Of a DNA stretch of 18,779 nucleotides, positions 1-7,875 are shown piece after piece. How positions within the stretch are numbered: the first letter of the stretch is position 1; every line of letters starts with the position of its first letter. Made by a program: the position numbers and the translations under genes. Origin of the DNA: an uncultured Prevotellaceae bacterium (lineage in GTDB: Bacteria; Bacteroidota; Bacteroidia; Bacteroidales; Bacteroidaceae); the NCBI GenBank assembly GCA_946539635.1, contig CAMNHS010000010.1:1-18779 (forward strand), in the 5' to 3' direction. Below the pieces are notes generated by a model, which saw only the letters and a list, made by a program, of their open reading frames with translations, was not told the DNA's origin and made no database searches.

Positions 1-998
1 AGCGTTCTCGTCGTCTGATATCTGTTTTTGCCGTGTTTGCCGAGGTCAACGTTCATTGAGTAACCCAAGAACAGTTCGTGTGAACCATTGCGGAAACCAA
101 GGTCATTGGTGTAACCCTCGAAGGAATAGCCTACCTTGAATCCGTTGAAAGTGCCTCCGACGAGTATTGTTACAGATCGGGTCGGACTGTAGTTGATGCC
201 TGCGTATAACATCCTTTGGTCAAAGGTGTATATAATACGTCCCGTGATATCTGCACGATACGTAACTCCTTCAGTCATTACTAAGGCGGAAGTAGCAATC
301 TTTAGGTACGGATTACGTAGTTGAAAGTCGTAACCGCCTGTGGCGTAGTATGTTGCATCGATCTTTATCTCGTTCCTTTCTCCGAGCATCACCTTGGGGT
401 ATGTGAGGTGCTGAGCACTGAGACCTGCATACCAGTTTCCCTTTTGGAAAAGCACTCCAAGCCCCAGGTCAAAGGCGTTGCCGTCAATGTCGCTCTTGGT
501 GAAAGCATCATCATTATCCTCGCCAAGTTCCACCTCCGAGCCACGGAATTTTTCTGTGATAATACCTGGCTGTATGCCGACAGAGAGTTGACCGCTGTAT
601 GCACTGCGGCCTAATTTCTTTCTAATGGCATACAAACCCTTGATACGTTGGTGAGTGAAGAGACCGATCTTATCACTCATTATCTGGGCACCGACACCAT
701 GTATTGCCCCAAAGGCTGCGATGGGATAGTCACCAGAGATTATCATTGTCTGAGGAGCATGCTCAAACCCCGCCATTGTCATAGCGTAACCAGCATATAG
801 ATTCATCTTCGATTCCTTACCTGCCGCCGCAGGGTTAAAGGCTGTCTGCATATCGAAGTAGTGAGAGAAGTATGGTTCGTACTGAGCCTTCAGTTGAGTG
901 GGGTAGAGTAAGAAGATGAGTAAGGGTAAATATAGAAGGTGTAGAACCGGAGTTCCTCCAATTACCGTTTGCCTTGTCATTTCTTTTAGTCTTTTCAT
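1..998 (-). CDS. PorP/SprF-family type IX secretion outer-membrane protein, 3' end cut by window
   Basis: An open frame runs without a stop from 998 to the window edge (332 codons). It begins with a signal peptide (hydrophobic LLYLPLLIFLLYP, cleavage before Gln in KAQ), then shows the family's opening pattern: a YFSHYFDMQTAFNPAAAG stretch, an aPqT segment and alternating beta strands. Near the end is GSHELFLGYSM, matching the closing G-S-H-E-x-x-L-x-Y strand of PorP/SprF proteins, so only a short tail is missing. Proteins of this family are small barrels of the type IX secretion/gliding machinery; known members bind PorE or serve particular SprB-type adhesins. Start: ATG at 998 gives a positively charged n-region (MKRLKEMTR); ATG at 980 is an in-frame alternative. 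The por/gld core genes could lie beyond the left edge but are not visible here, so it may equally be an orphan paralogue. Confidence 0.85.
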   Translation of the reverse strand, partial: MKRLKEMTRQTVIGGTPVLHLLYLPLLIFLLYPTQLKAQYEPYFSHYFDMQTAFNPAAAGKESKMNLYAGYAMTMAGFEHAPQTMIISGDYPIAAFGAIHGVGAQIMSDKIGLFTHQRIKGLYAIRKKLGRSAYSGQLSVGIQPGIITEKFRGSEVELGEDNDDAFTKSDIDGNAFDLGLGVLFQKGNWYAGLSAQHLTYPKVMLGERNEIKIDATYYATGGYDFQLRNPYLKIATSALVMTEGVTYRADITGRIIYTFDQRMLYAGINYSPTRSVTILVGGTFNGFKVGYSFEGYTNDLGFRNGSHELFLGYSMNVDLGKHGKNRYQTTRT

Positions 999-1035
999 TT
1001 TCAGCCTTTGACTTCGTCGAACCTGCTTTCGCTCA

Positions 1036-1062
1036 GCAAAATGAGAACGAGTTCTCTTTTGC
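1036..1062. repeat. near-perfect palindrome upstream of the PorP/SprF gene
   Basis: GCAAAA-(T)-GAGAAC then GA then GTTCTC-TTTTGC: 12-bp arms with a single bulged T. It sits 38 bp upstream of the PorP start and is followed (1000-1030) by another small palindrome, TTCGTCGAA. The stem carries A- and T-tracts on its outer sides, so it could act as a weak bidirectional terminator, a leader hairpin in the PorP mRNA, or a protein-binding operator. Nothing in the sequence decides between these. Confidence 0.5.
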
Positions 1063-1107
1063 CTTTGCTTAATTGCAGCCTTAGCCAATCTCACTATAGG
1101 TAAACGC

Positions 1108-1131
1108 AAAAGAAGCGGGATTATTTCCCAC
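1108..1131 (-). terminator. probable intrinsic terminator after the leftward seven-gene unit
   Basis: On the minus strand, 41 nt after the stop of the Rid-fold gene, GTGGGA pairs with TCCCGC (one G-T wobble) around an AATAA loop, followed directly by TTCTTTT. The stem is short but GC-rich, and the U-rich tail is correctly placed. The position, at the end of a run of overlapping leftward genes and before a 173-bp gap, fits transcription termination. Confidence 0.55.
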
Positions 1132-1171
1132 TCCTTTGTGCCGCAATGTTAAAAACTCTTAAAAGGTTTGC

Positions 1172-2305
1172 CTAAAAATCTCTATACTCCCTCGTGTCAT
1201 TTGGGGTTATTGCCATACACTCCATTTCTATGAGCCATTGTGGACGGCACACTGGGGCCAGCGTAATGACAAATGGGGTCTCAGGAAATTTCTCTTCAAA
1301 CATTTTCTTAACAGTATCATAGTCTGCACCATCCCTGAGATAGACAATGATTTGCATGACATCATCAAATCCTGCTCCTCCTTCAGCAAGAAGGGTTTCG
1401 ACATTTTCCCACATTCGTCGGGTTTGTTTTATGATATCTCCGACATGAACCACCTCACCCTTATTATTTATAGATGCCGTACCGGATATGTATAGGTGTT
1501 TTCGGTCGCCAAATTCTACGACGGTGCCACGTTCGAATGTTACTCCATATTCGCTGGTAGGATTGAGGTGTGTCGGAGCATAGAGATACTGCTGCTGATT
1601 GTTTGCAATACCCTTAATGGCATATGTGTCAAGGACAAGGATACTATTGGTATCTTGCGGAACGCCGCCGATTCCTGTTGATGCAATATAGTGGGTGTTT
1701 TCCGTCATGCCATGACTGAAGAAGTTTGCCTTGCGTGCTTCAACCATGCCCTTGTATAGAATATCGACATCTCTTACGAAGAACCATGTGCGGACGCAGT
1801 TTCGCTCTATTGTCATACCATGGTTCTCAAGCATTTCTTCATAATTGCACAGCATTACCTGTGTCTGGGTGTAGCTATTGCCTTGTGTCTCATACTTCCC
1901 CATCTGCCAATAGTGTTCATAGCCATTATTCTTTACGATGGTTAAGCCGTCTTTAAAGGTTATGTCTTCGGCCTTCTGAAGGTATATCCATACGGCAACC
2001 TTGGACCCGTCGAGTGGTGGCTGCTGTATGAAGCAGGTTGTGCAACTGTTGTCAGCAGGCACACATGGCGCTTGGTTGACAATGTCGCTGAAGAAGTAGC
2101 GCTTAAAGACTTTCTTGAGAGTGGGGGCAAGTGCAATGACCTTTTCTTCTGCTTCTTGCAGACGGGATATCTGCCGTGCAAACAGTTCGCCACGTGGTTC
2201 TACATGGAGTATGGCATGACGTTCCATAGTCTTCCCTTCTGGGGAGAAAGTAGTAAACTCTGCCGTTACTCCGAGTTCTTCGAAATATATATTGTTGTAT
2301 GTCAT
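1172..2305 (-). CDS. FkbO/Hyg5 chorismatase-like protein with Rid (YjgF/UK114) fold
   Basis: 377 residues, no signal peptide, so cytoplasmic. The C-terminal third (about 250-366) reads as a Rid domain: EYGVTFERG (252-260), LYISGTASI (271-279), VYLRDGADYDTVKKMF (321-336), then R354 and a closing WLIEMECMAI with E360. The middle has RTWFFVRD (172-179) and STGIGG (209-214). This order (R-T-W-x-x-V, T-G-I-G, Y-G...F.R, ISGTASI, R....L.E.E) is that of FkbO/Hyg5-type chorismatases, which hydrolyse chorismate to benzoate derivatives, and not of short RidA imine deaminases: the RidA Arg in its P-A-R-S-T-V segment is Val here. The start overlaps the preceding stop as ATGA, so it is translationally coupled to the cytochrome-assembly-like gene. 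Superfamily is well supported; chorismatase activity is an inference. A non-enzymatic or different Rid-like role is possible. Confidence 0.65.
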   Translation of the reverse strand: MTYNNIYFEELGVTAEFTTFSPEGKTMERHAILHVEPRGELFARQISRLQEAEEKVIALAPTLKKVFKRYFFSDIVNQAPCVPADNSCTTCFIQQPPLDGSKVAVWIYLQKAEDITFKDGLTIVKNNGYEHYWQMGKYETQGNSYTQTQVMLCNYEEMLENHGMTIERNCVRTWFFVRDVDILYKGMVEARKANFFSHGMTENTHYIASTGIGGVPQDTNSILVLDTYAIKGIANNQQQYLYAPTHLNPTSEYGVTFERGTVVEFGDRKHLYISGTASINNKGEVVHVGDIIKQTRRMWENVETLLAEGGAGFDDVMQIIVYLRDGADYDTVKKMFEEKFPETPFVITLAPVCRPQWLIEMECMAITPNDTREYRDF

Positions 2306-3024
2306 ATTATTGATTTTTCGTCTTTCCAGAGGTTTGCCAATGTTATATAACCCAAGATTGCAAGAATAATGCTGACTCCAAACGGAAATACGGTGTCTTT
2401 TGTCTTGGGCAAATAAGCAGGTGGTATGAGTGCTCTGATTGTGTTATACAGGATTTCTGCCTTTATGCGTATCATGCTGACACCGGTTCCTCGGTATGGC
2501 TGTATCAGCGTCCCTTTTACATCCGATTCAAAAAGGGCTATCTGCTCGTCGGCAGTATGTATAGCCTCTATTAGGGAAGCATCTTGAGCGGAGGTAGGCT
2601 TGCTGTTCTCTTCATCCAGGAGTTGCTTTAGACGATATTCTCCAGATGGGGTAAAGAAATCTTTTATTCTCGCCCTGTCGGTTGTGATGCCCAGCCTCTT
2701 CTTGAGTGTAGTGTTTCCTATATGGAGCAGTTCTTGTTCTGACCATAATTCCGGAGCATAGGGTATCGATAGCAGTAATTGCTCTGCGCTGAGTCCTCGG
2801 TATGTACTGCCGCCAGTGAGCTGCCGAGTGAAATCTAATGCAAGGCTGTTGAGGGGACATACACGCTCATTATATAATATAAGGTGTGTTTTTGCCTCGT
2901 CAGCATCCTCGCGGGCAAGTACTGAAATCTTTGCTGCTGCAATCGTTGAGCATGATATCAGAAGCATTGCCATCGCAGTAACTAATTGTATGTATGATGT
3001 ACTATTCTTTCGCACCGGCTTCAA
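2302..3024 (-). CDS. membrane-anchored protein resembling the periplasmic part of Bacteroidetes CcsB/CcsA cytochrome c assembly proteins
   Basis: 240 residues. An N-terminal hydrophobic segment (about 14-31) includes LISC, which also passes as a lipobox with Cys25; a second membrane helix lies near the C-terminus (about 211-231), leaving a short charged tail. In between is LYNERVCPLNSLALDF, then RQLTGGSTYRGLSAEQLL, a Trp-containing segment and DRARIKDFFTPSGEYRL. From memory this series (YN.R..PLN, LTG..sy.GL..EQ, W, ..FF....Y.L) resembles the large periplasmic region found in Bacteroidetes CcsB/CcsA (ResB/ResC-type) heme-attachment proteins, but the multi-helix heme-handling part and its WWD motif are absent. 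Its neighbour is a CxxCH lipoprotein whose end it overlaps by 23 bp, which fits a role in maturing or partnering c-type cytochromes. The homology call is moderate; otherwise the gene is unrecognised. A later start at Met18 or Met20 would shorten the overlap region. Confidence 0.5.
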   Translation of the reverse strand: MKPVRKNSTSYIQLVTAMAMLLISCSTIAAAKISVLAREDADEAKTHLILYNERVCPLNSLALDFTRQLTGGSTYRGLSAEQLLLSIPYAPELWSEQELLHIGNTTLKKRLGITTDRARIKDFFTPSGEYRLKQLLDEENSKPTSAQDASLIEAIHTADEQIALFESDVKGTLIQPYRGTGVSMIRIKAEILYNTIRALIPPAYLPKTKDTVFPFGVSIILAILGYITLANLWKDEKSII

Positions 3025-3724
3025 TCCATTGCTTTAAGATGTCAAGCATCGTTTGTTCGTCTGTCGTGAGTTGTGTGTGTGAGTAGTGTATGTTCTCGTC
3101 GCCGACAGAAATGACTTTGTACAGGAAACTGTTTTCTGCATCCCCTGCCTTCACCAACAGATTGTCAGGAGATTTCGTGGATGCTACTCCGACGATACTG
3201 CTGTACGCCTTGTCGGTGCTGAGGTCCAGTCCTGCACGCGGGGCATTGCCGGAATGACACTTGGAACAGCTCGTCTTCGTGCCTTGAAACAGATTGTTGT
3301 TGATATGGGCAAACATACCCAGGTTCATTTCGCCGACGTTAATTTTAATAGTGTCATTGATATTGTCTGTATCACTGATATCGTATTTATATAACGTAGC
3401 CATACGCTCTCGTAGTATGTTGATGACTGCAATTTCTACCGTTTTTGTTTCCGGAGGAATGTTTGAAAGCTTTATTGTAGCCTCGCCATCAATGTTGGAG
3501 AGAGACTTCGCTATGGTAGCATATTTGTCTGTTTCGTTAAAGCCGCATAGTGCAAGAGTGTATTTGCCGCCCCATGTGTTTGCTTTTGTGAAATTGCCAG
3601 ATAACTGCACGTTGTATGAATCGGTATTATACACATATGTCTTTTCATCAACATGACCGTCGTCACATGATGTCGCAAAAACTAACAAAAATACGATTGT
3701 CAGCAAAGAATAGGCATAATTCAT
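3002..3724 (-). CDS. lipoprotein with one c-type heme motif (monoheme cytochrome-like)
   Basis: 240 residues. A signal peptide ends at FATSC (lipid Cys20), followed by the acidic stretch DDGHVDE, a composition that in Bacteroidetes often marks lipoproteins moved to the cell surface. Residues about 30-130 look like a beta-sandwich-type region without a recognised name. A single heme site, C153-S-K-C156-H157, opens a C-terminal cytochrome-like domain that continues to FLYKVIS and a final helix (DEQTMLDILKQWIEAGA) typical of the end of Planctomycete/Bacteroidetes-type cytochrome domains (…L…I..WI.aGA). It would transfer electrons in the periplasm or at the outer membrane, plausibly to or from the di-heme protein encoded two genes upstream. 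It lies 9 bp after the OprP-like gene. Confidence 0.75.
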   Translation of the reverse strand: MNYAYSLLTIVFLLVFATSCDDGHVDEKTYVYNTDSYNVQLSGNFTKANTWGGKYTLALCGFNETDKYATIAKSLSNIDGEATIKLSNIPPETKTVEIAVINILRERMATLYKYDISDTDNINDTIKINVGEMNLGMFAHINNNLFQGTKTSCSKCHSGNAPRAGLDLSTDKAYSSIVGVASTKSPDNLLVKAGDAENSFLYKVISVGDENIHYSHTQLTTDEQTMLDILKQWIEAGAKE

Positions 3725-3733
3725 AATTCAAAA

Positions 3734-4984
3734 TTAGAATGTGTATTGCATCATTACTATTGCACTGTGTTTTGCAATGCCGAGGTCGTCGTTGTCTCTG
3801 TCGAGCTGCGTCTTGTGACCTGTCCTGCCGACAAACTGATACATAGCGGAGAGCTTTAGACCTGTATTCTTGATAAAATAGTTACAACCTACTGCTGGAC
3901 TGTTCAAGATGCCGTCAGACCCTGTTCCGTTGCGGTTGAAGAGGTCGTAACGTGCAGCCAGCTGCCACTGCTTGCCAACGAAGTAGCCTGCCTGGGCATA
4001 GCCACCGATGTAGTTGTAACTTTCGTTAATCTTCTGACGCTTTGTGAAACCTACATTCATCCAGTAGAATTCACCGCCTATGAACCATCTGCCGCTGAGA
4101 TAGCTAACCTCAAGACCGACGCGGGTGTCATTGGTGCTTTCGTTTTCTGCTTCAACATTTATGCTGCCGGAAAGTGCTACTTCCAGTTTGTGCTCGTTGA
4201 GCATCTTGTTGTTGCCCTGCGTGCGTGGCATGTTGCCGTATGGTGTCCACGACAGACGGCCGGCGTAAAGCAATGATGGTATGTGCCAGTCATCGGAAAA
4301 AGTCTTCGTAGCTTGATTCGAACCGGAACCGTTGCCGTTGAAGATGCCGAATTCATAACCTATAACTGGGCAAATCTTTCCGTGGAGCATTACGCCGAGG
4401 TCAAAACCTGTTCCAATCTTTGGGTTGGCAGCATTAAGAGAGTATGGCAATATGACGGAAGAGGTAAGAGATATCGGCAGCATTGGAAATAGTGTCTCGC
4501 CAAGGGTGGTAAGATAGGCACTCGTAAATGGTGTCTTGAACTTACCTGCTTTTACAGCCAGACCTTTGGAGATATAAATGTCAAACCAAGCCTGCTGGAG
4601 GATGGCGGCTCCTGATGCTGCGGCATTTATGGAGAGATTGTATGTAATGTTTTTGAAAGCCTTACCGGTAAAACCTAAGACGGCATAGGGAAAGGAAAAA
4701 CCGCTGTTGGCTACGTTGTCCTGATTATAGGCTTTGTCCAATCCTTCATCGTCATAGTAATTGAAGTTCGCTGTGGTTTGGAGCATCAAGTATGGTTTGA
4801 AGGAGAAACGGTGGTCCTTGGACTCTATCTGGAACATACGGTCGCTGCCAATCGTAACGACACCGTTTTCTGCGTCAAATGTTTCTTCTGCCGGGGCAGA
4901 TGTCAGAGTATCCGTCAATAGCGACTCTGCATATATGCTTGTTGTTGTAAGTGCTGCAAAGGCAGCCAGAATAATTGTTTTCAT
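3734..4984 (-). CDS. OprP/OprO-type (phosphate-selective porin family) outer-membrane porin
   Basis: 416 residues. Signal peptide of about 19 residues ending SIYA. Alternating hydrophobic/aromatic strands run throughout, with the family's GLAVKAGKFKTPF element (about 141-153), then EFGIFNGNG, repeated YxxxGRLSWTP / GGEFYWMN / QAGYFVGKQWQLAARYDLFNR strands, and a C-terminal MMQYTF ending in Phe as expected for barrel insertion. Such proteins are passive channels; despite the family name, phosphate selectivity cannot be assumed. The setting among heme and imelysin-like lipoproteins suggests passage of a metal complex or small anion, which is inference. The gap to the upstream DHOR gene is 30 bp and carries a doubled AACTCCCC-type direct repeat on the minus strand; the gap to the downstream cytochrome gene is 9 bp, so the genes are co-transcribed. 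Confidence 0.8.
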   Translation of the reverse strand: MKTIILAAFAALTTTSIYAESLLTDTLTSAPAEETFDAENGVVTIGSDRMFQIESKDHRFSFKPYLMLQTTANFNYYDDEGLDKAYNQDNVANSGFSFPYAVLGFTGKAFKNITYNLSINAAASGAAILQQAWFDIYISKGLAVKAGKFKTPFTSAYLTTLGETLFPMLPISLTSSVILPYSLNAANPKIGTGFDLGVMLHGKICPVIGYEFGIFNGNGSGSNQATKTFSDDWHIPSLLYAGRLSWTPYGNMPRTQGNNKMLNEHKLEVALSGSINVEAENESTNDTRVGLEVSYLSGRWFIGGEFYWMNVGFTKRQKINESYNYIGGYAQAGYFVGKQWQLAARYDLFNRNGTGSDGILNSPAVGCNYFIKNTGLKLSAMYQFVGRTGHKTQLDRDNDDLGIAKHSAIVMMQYTF

Positions 4985-5014
4985 TTTTCTTATAAAGGGG
5001 AGTTAAAGGGGGAG

Positions 5015-6583
5015 TTATAGTGAACTTAGGAATAATATCAGTGCTTCGCGGTCTTGACGGCTCATGGCTTTGAAGAGGTTCTTGGATGCTTCTCCTTCGC
5101 CGCCATGCCACAGGATTGCTTCCTTGAAGTTGCGTGCCCTTCCATCATGCAGGAAGTATGTATGTCCGTTTACCTTCTTCTGCAGTCCGATGCCCCATAG
5201 CGGTGTGGTGCGCCATTCGTTGCCGCGTGCCAGCCCACTGACGTAATTGTCGTTGAGGCCTACGCCCATGATTTCTGATCCCATGTCGTGGAGCAGGTAG
5301 TCGCTGTATGGATGTATGGTCTGACTGCCCAGCCATGGTAGCTCTGTGCCGCATAGCAGTGCAGCGCCGCGTGGCCTTGTGTGCAGGGTGGTGACGTGGC
5401 ACAGGTGACATTTCGCCTCGTAGAATTTCTTTTCGCCGAGGGATATTGCCTCGCGTTCTGTCATCGTTATCTGTGTGCCGTTGAGGGTCACCGTGCGGGT
5501 CTTGCTGCCAAGGCGTCGGGCGGGCACTCCGAGGCTGTGCAGGTACAGGTCAACACATTCCATGTCTTCAGTGGAAACATCCAACTGGTCATAGGTCAGT
5601 CCCATCATTGAGCCTTCCACCATTTGTAGCTGTCCTTCGCATATCTCTTCCGGATAGCGTGAGTTCGTAGCGCCCATGTCGGAAGAGAATCCTAATTCTA
5701 CGGTAAGGTCGAGATGCTGTGCCTTGTTGCCAGACAGCCCGACTCCCGTAACGCCTTTTTCCGTGATATAGTTACATCTGCCAGAGATACCATATTCCGG
5801 GTAGTTGCTTTGTGCAGCCAGTCGTTCTATCTCGCTGCGGTCGAGTGCCATCATCTGCCCCATGCCGACATGGCGCAGTGGTATGCGGACGGTGCAGAAC
5901 AACTCTTCGGGCTTTATGTCAACATATTTCCCCTGAACATCGTCCCACATCGGGATGTACCATTCGGTTATGGTATAGTTAGGATGTGCCAATTCGTACT
6001 CTTCGCCATCAGGGAAGCGTCCCTTCTCGAAGTTGTAGCGCACCTCTAACTTTCCTTCCGGTTTTACTCCGACGATGGACTGGTCGTGCAGCACGCGTCC
6101 GTAGTTCTGGAAGAATTTGCCGTTCTTGCGTGATACGTAAATCAGCATTGCCGACATACCGTTAGTGCCGGAACCATATACGGGCGTGCCATCGGCATCC
6201 GTCCTTATGTTGTTCCATACGCCTGGCGTGGTGCGGCCGGCATTAAGGTGGCATGAGCCGCATGAATATCCTGCATATACGGGGCCGTATTTATCGGTGA
6301 TATTATCATAGAGGCGGTCGCCTGTATTGAATCGGCTTGCATAGGAACCGCTCAGCCACTCGGCATCTGTATCAAATGATTTTGATGAATCGAGGAATAT
6401 AGTTGAGGTGCCGGCTGAGAGCGCCATGTTCTGCAGTTCTGCTGCATGCTTTTCTTCAAAGCTGTCGGTACCCTCTGTATCGGCAGAACAGGAAGCAAGA
6501 AAAATGCTCCCTGTAATTATCGTTGCCAGCACTGACAGGAACTTGAGTCCTGCCAGTGCTTGTGCTGTTTTATTATATTTCAT
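5015..6583 (-). CDS. DHOR-family di-heme oxidoreductase lipoprotein (DUF1111 / putative thiol oxidoreductase)
   Basis: 522 residues. Lipoprotein signal peptide with lipobox LASC (Cys32), so anchored in the envelope. Two c-type heme motifs are visible: C108-G-S-C111-H112, following the GPVYAGYSCGSCH context typical of DHOR proteins, and C392-H-L-C395-H396 in FYEAKCHLCH. The region after the second motif contains YSDYLLHDMG and FLHDGRARNFKEAILWHGGEGE, both characteristic of this family. DHOR proteins are putative peroxidase or thiol oxidoreductase enzymes, often encoded beside imelysins in iron-regulated loci; the substrate is not established. Here it starts only 5 bp after the imelysin stop, which suggests translational coupling. 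Both hemes need cytochrome c assembly, provided perhaps by the gene at 2302-3024 or elsewhere. Length and motif spacing look intact. Confidence 0.88.
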   Translation of the reverse strand: MKYNKTAQALAGLKFLSVLATIITGSIFLASCSADTEGTDSFEEKHAAELQNMALSAGTSTIFLDSSKSFDTDAEWLSGSYASRFNTGDRLYDNITDKYGPVYAGYSCGSCHLNAGRTTPGVWNNIRTDADGTPVYGSGTNGMSAMLIYVSRKNGKFFQNYGRVLHDQSIVGVKPEGKLEVRYNFEKGRFPDGEEYELAHPNYTITEWYIPMWDDVQGKYVDIKPEELFCTVRIPLRHVGMGQMMALDRSEIERLAAQSNYPEYGISGRCNYITEKGVTGVGLSGNKAQHLDLTVELGFSSDMGATNSRYPEEICEGQLQMVEGSMMGLTYDQLDVSTEDMECVDLYLHSLGVPARRLGSKTRTVTLNGTQITMTEREAISLGEKKFYEAKCHLCHVTTLHTRPRGAALLCGTELPWLGSQTIHPYSDYLLHDMGSEIMGVGLNDNYVSGLARGNEWRTTPLWGIGLQKKVNGHTYFLHDGRARNFKEAILWHGGEGEASKNLFKAMSRQDREALILFLSSL

Positions 6584-6588
6584 TTAAG

Positions 6589-7788
6589 TTAGTTATTCAC
6601 TTTACGTGGCTGACCGTCTTTGAAAAGCAGGTATTCCAATGTGTGATATCCGCGGAGAGCCTGTGCTGCTTCTATTGCTTCGTCCTCTTCGTCATAGTCG
6701 CCGCTCCATTGCATTTCTGACCACTGTTGTGATTTCAGCAGTTCGTAGATGCCTGCTGCGTCAAGTGGCCATGAGTCCATGTTTGGATCAAGTCCCATGT
6801 CAGATACCGGACCGAAGAGGAATGCCTCTGATGTCTCCCATGGCTGACGTGCTGCGAGCCATGCTTCACAAGCACTTGCAAAGGTAGCGTCTGAAGGATT
6901 TGCCTGGAATGCTCTTACTGCATTGAGTAATGCCTTGTTCTTTGCTACGAGATCCTTATATGTTGGTAAAACAACGTTGTCAACAAATTGCTGGACTATT
7001 GATTTAAGGTCATCGTCATCGAGTGTAGCGATGTAGCTCTTCATTTCTGCGAGGCTGTTGTTGAGTTCTGCGCATGCGTCCATTGCCTTTGCTGCCTCGT
7101 TAGAACCGATGTTGTTGCGGAATGGCTGTGGGATATTGTCAATAGCCTCCCATGCTGCAACAATCTTCTGCCATGTTTTGTCAGCACCGATTCCTTCTAT
7201 TCCCATAATAGAGTTTTCTGGAAGATTGCTGCTGTTGATGGCGTTTTTAAGATTGTCATAGCTGGCATAGCTTCTGAATTCTGCTTCTGTCAGGCACTTG
7301 CCAACGAGGGCGTTGGCGATGGACAGGATGTTGTTCTTATAGTCATCACGAGAGTGCCAGCTGTACCATGACTCAACGGCATAAAGGGCTTTTGTCCTGT
7401 CTCCAGCGTTCCAGTAATCCACTGGCTCACCGATTTTTGCTGCTCCTACCTCATTGGCGATGTCTATACATCCGTCTATCATCTGCTCTACGCATGCGTC
7501 GTAGGAGTCAAAGCCGATGCTGGCGTCGGCATTCTTAAACTTCTGAGCGTAATTGTTGTTCCACTCGTTGTAGAGGTTTGTAGCATCGTCCTCAAGGAGC
7601 TTTGCGACATTCACTGCATAGTTGCCCCAGGCTGCCGCCAGTTCAGATGTGTATTCAAGGTTCTGAGGGTCTGTAACAGCGGCAGGTGTAGGTGCTGAAT
7701 TGTTGTTGTCATCATCGCTGCCGCATGATGTTAAGCCGAGTGTTACGGCTGCTGCAAAAAACATTGCACTTTTAAAAATCTTCTTCAT
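6589..7788 (-). CDS. imelysin-like (M75/IrpA superfamily) lipoprotein, circularly permuted type
   Basis: 399 residues, almost wholly helical. Lipoprotein signal peptide ends LTSC (Cys22) and is followed by GSDDDNNN; an S-D-D-D run just after the lipid Cys is the reported Bacteroides surface-export signal, so the protein is probably on the cell surface. The superfamily's GxHxxE motif is G380-Y-H382-T-L-E385, only 14 residues from the C-terminus. In canonical imelysins this motif lies well inside the protein; a C-terminal position matches the circularly permuted form known structurally from Bacteroides ovatus. A W-P-L-D and ARQPWE (about 310-345) segment precedes it, also typical. Structural work argues the fold is not a peptidase and that the family functions in iron uptake. 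The downstream neighbour is the DHOR protein, a common partner. A 9-bp tandem repeat lies just upstream of its start. Confidence 0.85.
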   Translation of the reverse strand: MKKIFKSAMFFAAAVTLGLTSCGSDDDNNNSAPTPAAVTDPQNLEYTSELAAAWGNYAVNVAKLLEDDATNLYNEWNNNYAQKFKNADASIGFDSYDACVEQMIDGCIDIANEVGAAKIGEPVDYWNAGDRTKALYAVESWYSWHSRDDYKNNILSIANALVGKCLTEAEFRSYASYDNLKNAINSSNLPENSIMGIEGIGADKTWQKIVAAWEAIDNIPQPFRNNIGSNEAAKAMDACAELNNSLAEMKSYIATLDDDDLKSIVQQFVDNVVLPTYKDLVAKNKALLNAVRAFQANPSDATFASACEAWLAARQPWETSEAFLFGPVSDMGLDPNMDSWPLDAAGIYELLKSQQWSEMQWSGDYDEEDEAIEAAQALRGYHTLEYLLFKDGQPRKVNN

Positions 7789-7812
7789 AGTTGGTATTAT
7801 TTTTTTGAAAAA

Positions 7813-7875
7813 TTATTGGTTTTATTGGTCTTATTGGTTCTATGGGGCATATAGGGCTTATGAGCCTTATGGGGC
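7813..7875. repeat. degenerate 9-bp tandem repeat, seven units
   Basis: Seven consecutive 9-mers on the plus strand: TTATTGGTT, TTATTGGTC, TTATTGGTT, CTATGGGGC, ATATAGGGC, TTATGAGCC, TTATGGGGC (consensus NTATNGGNY). The period runs exactly up to the stop codon of the outer-membrane barrel gene at 7876 and fills most of the 87-bp gap before the imelysin gene. The first three units are nearly identical, the last four diverge together. It would be transcribed in the leftward mRNA; its function is unknown. Confidence 0.8.

Noticed and set aside
321..614. Plus-strand open frame of 97 codons near the left edge
   Set aside because: It is antisense to the PorP/SprF gene, whose minus frame is open throughout with family motifs.
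2302..3024. Calling the gene a truncated pseudogene of CcsB/CcsA
   Set aside because: It has its own signal-like segment, an intact frame, a terminal membrane helix and tight overlaps with both neighbours, all of which favour a functional gene.
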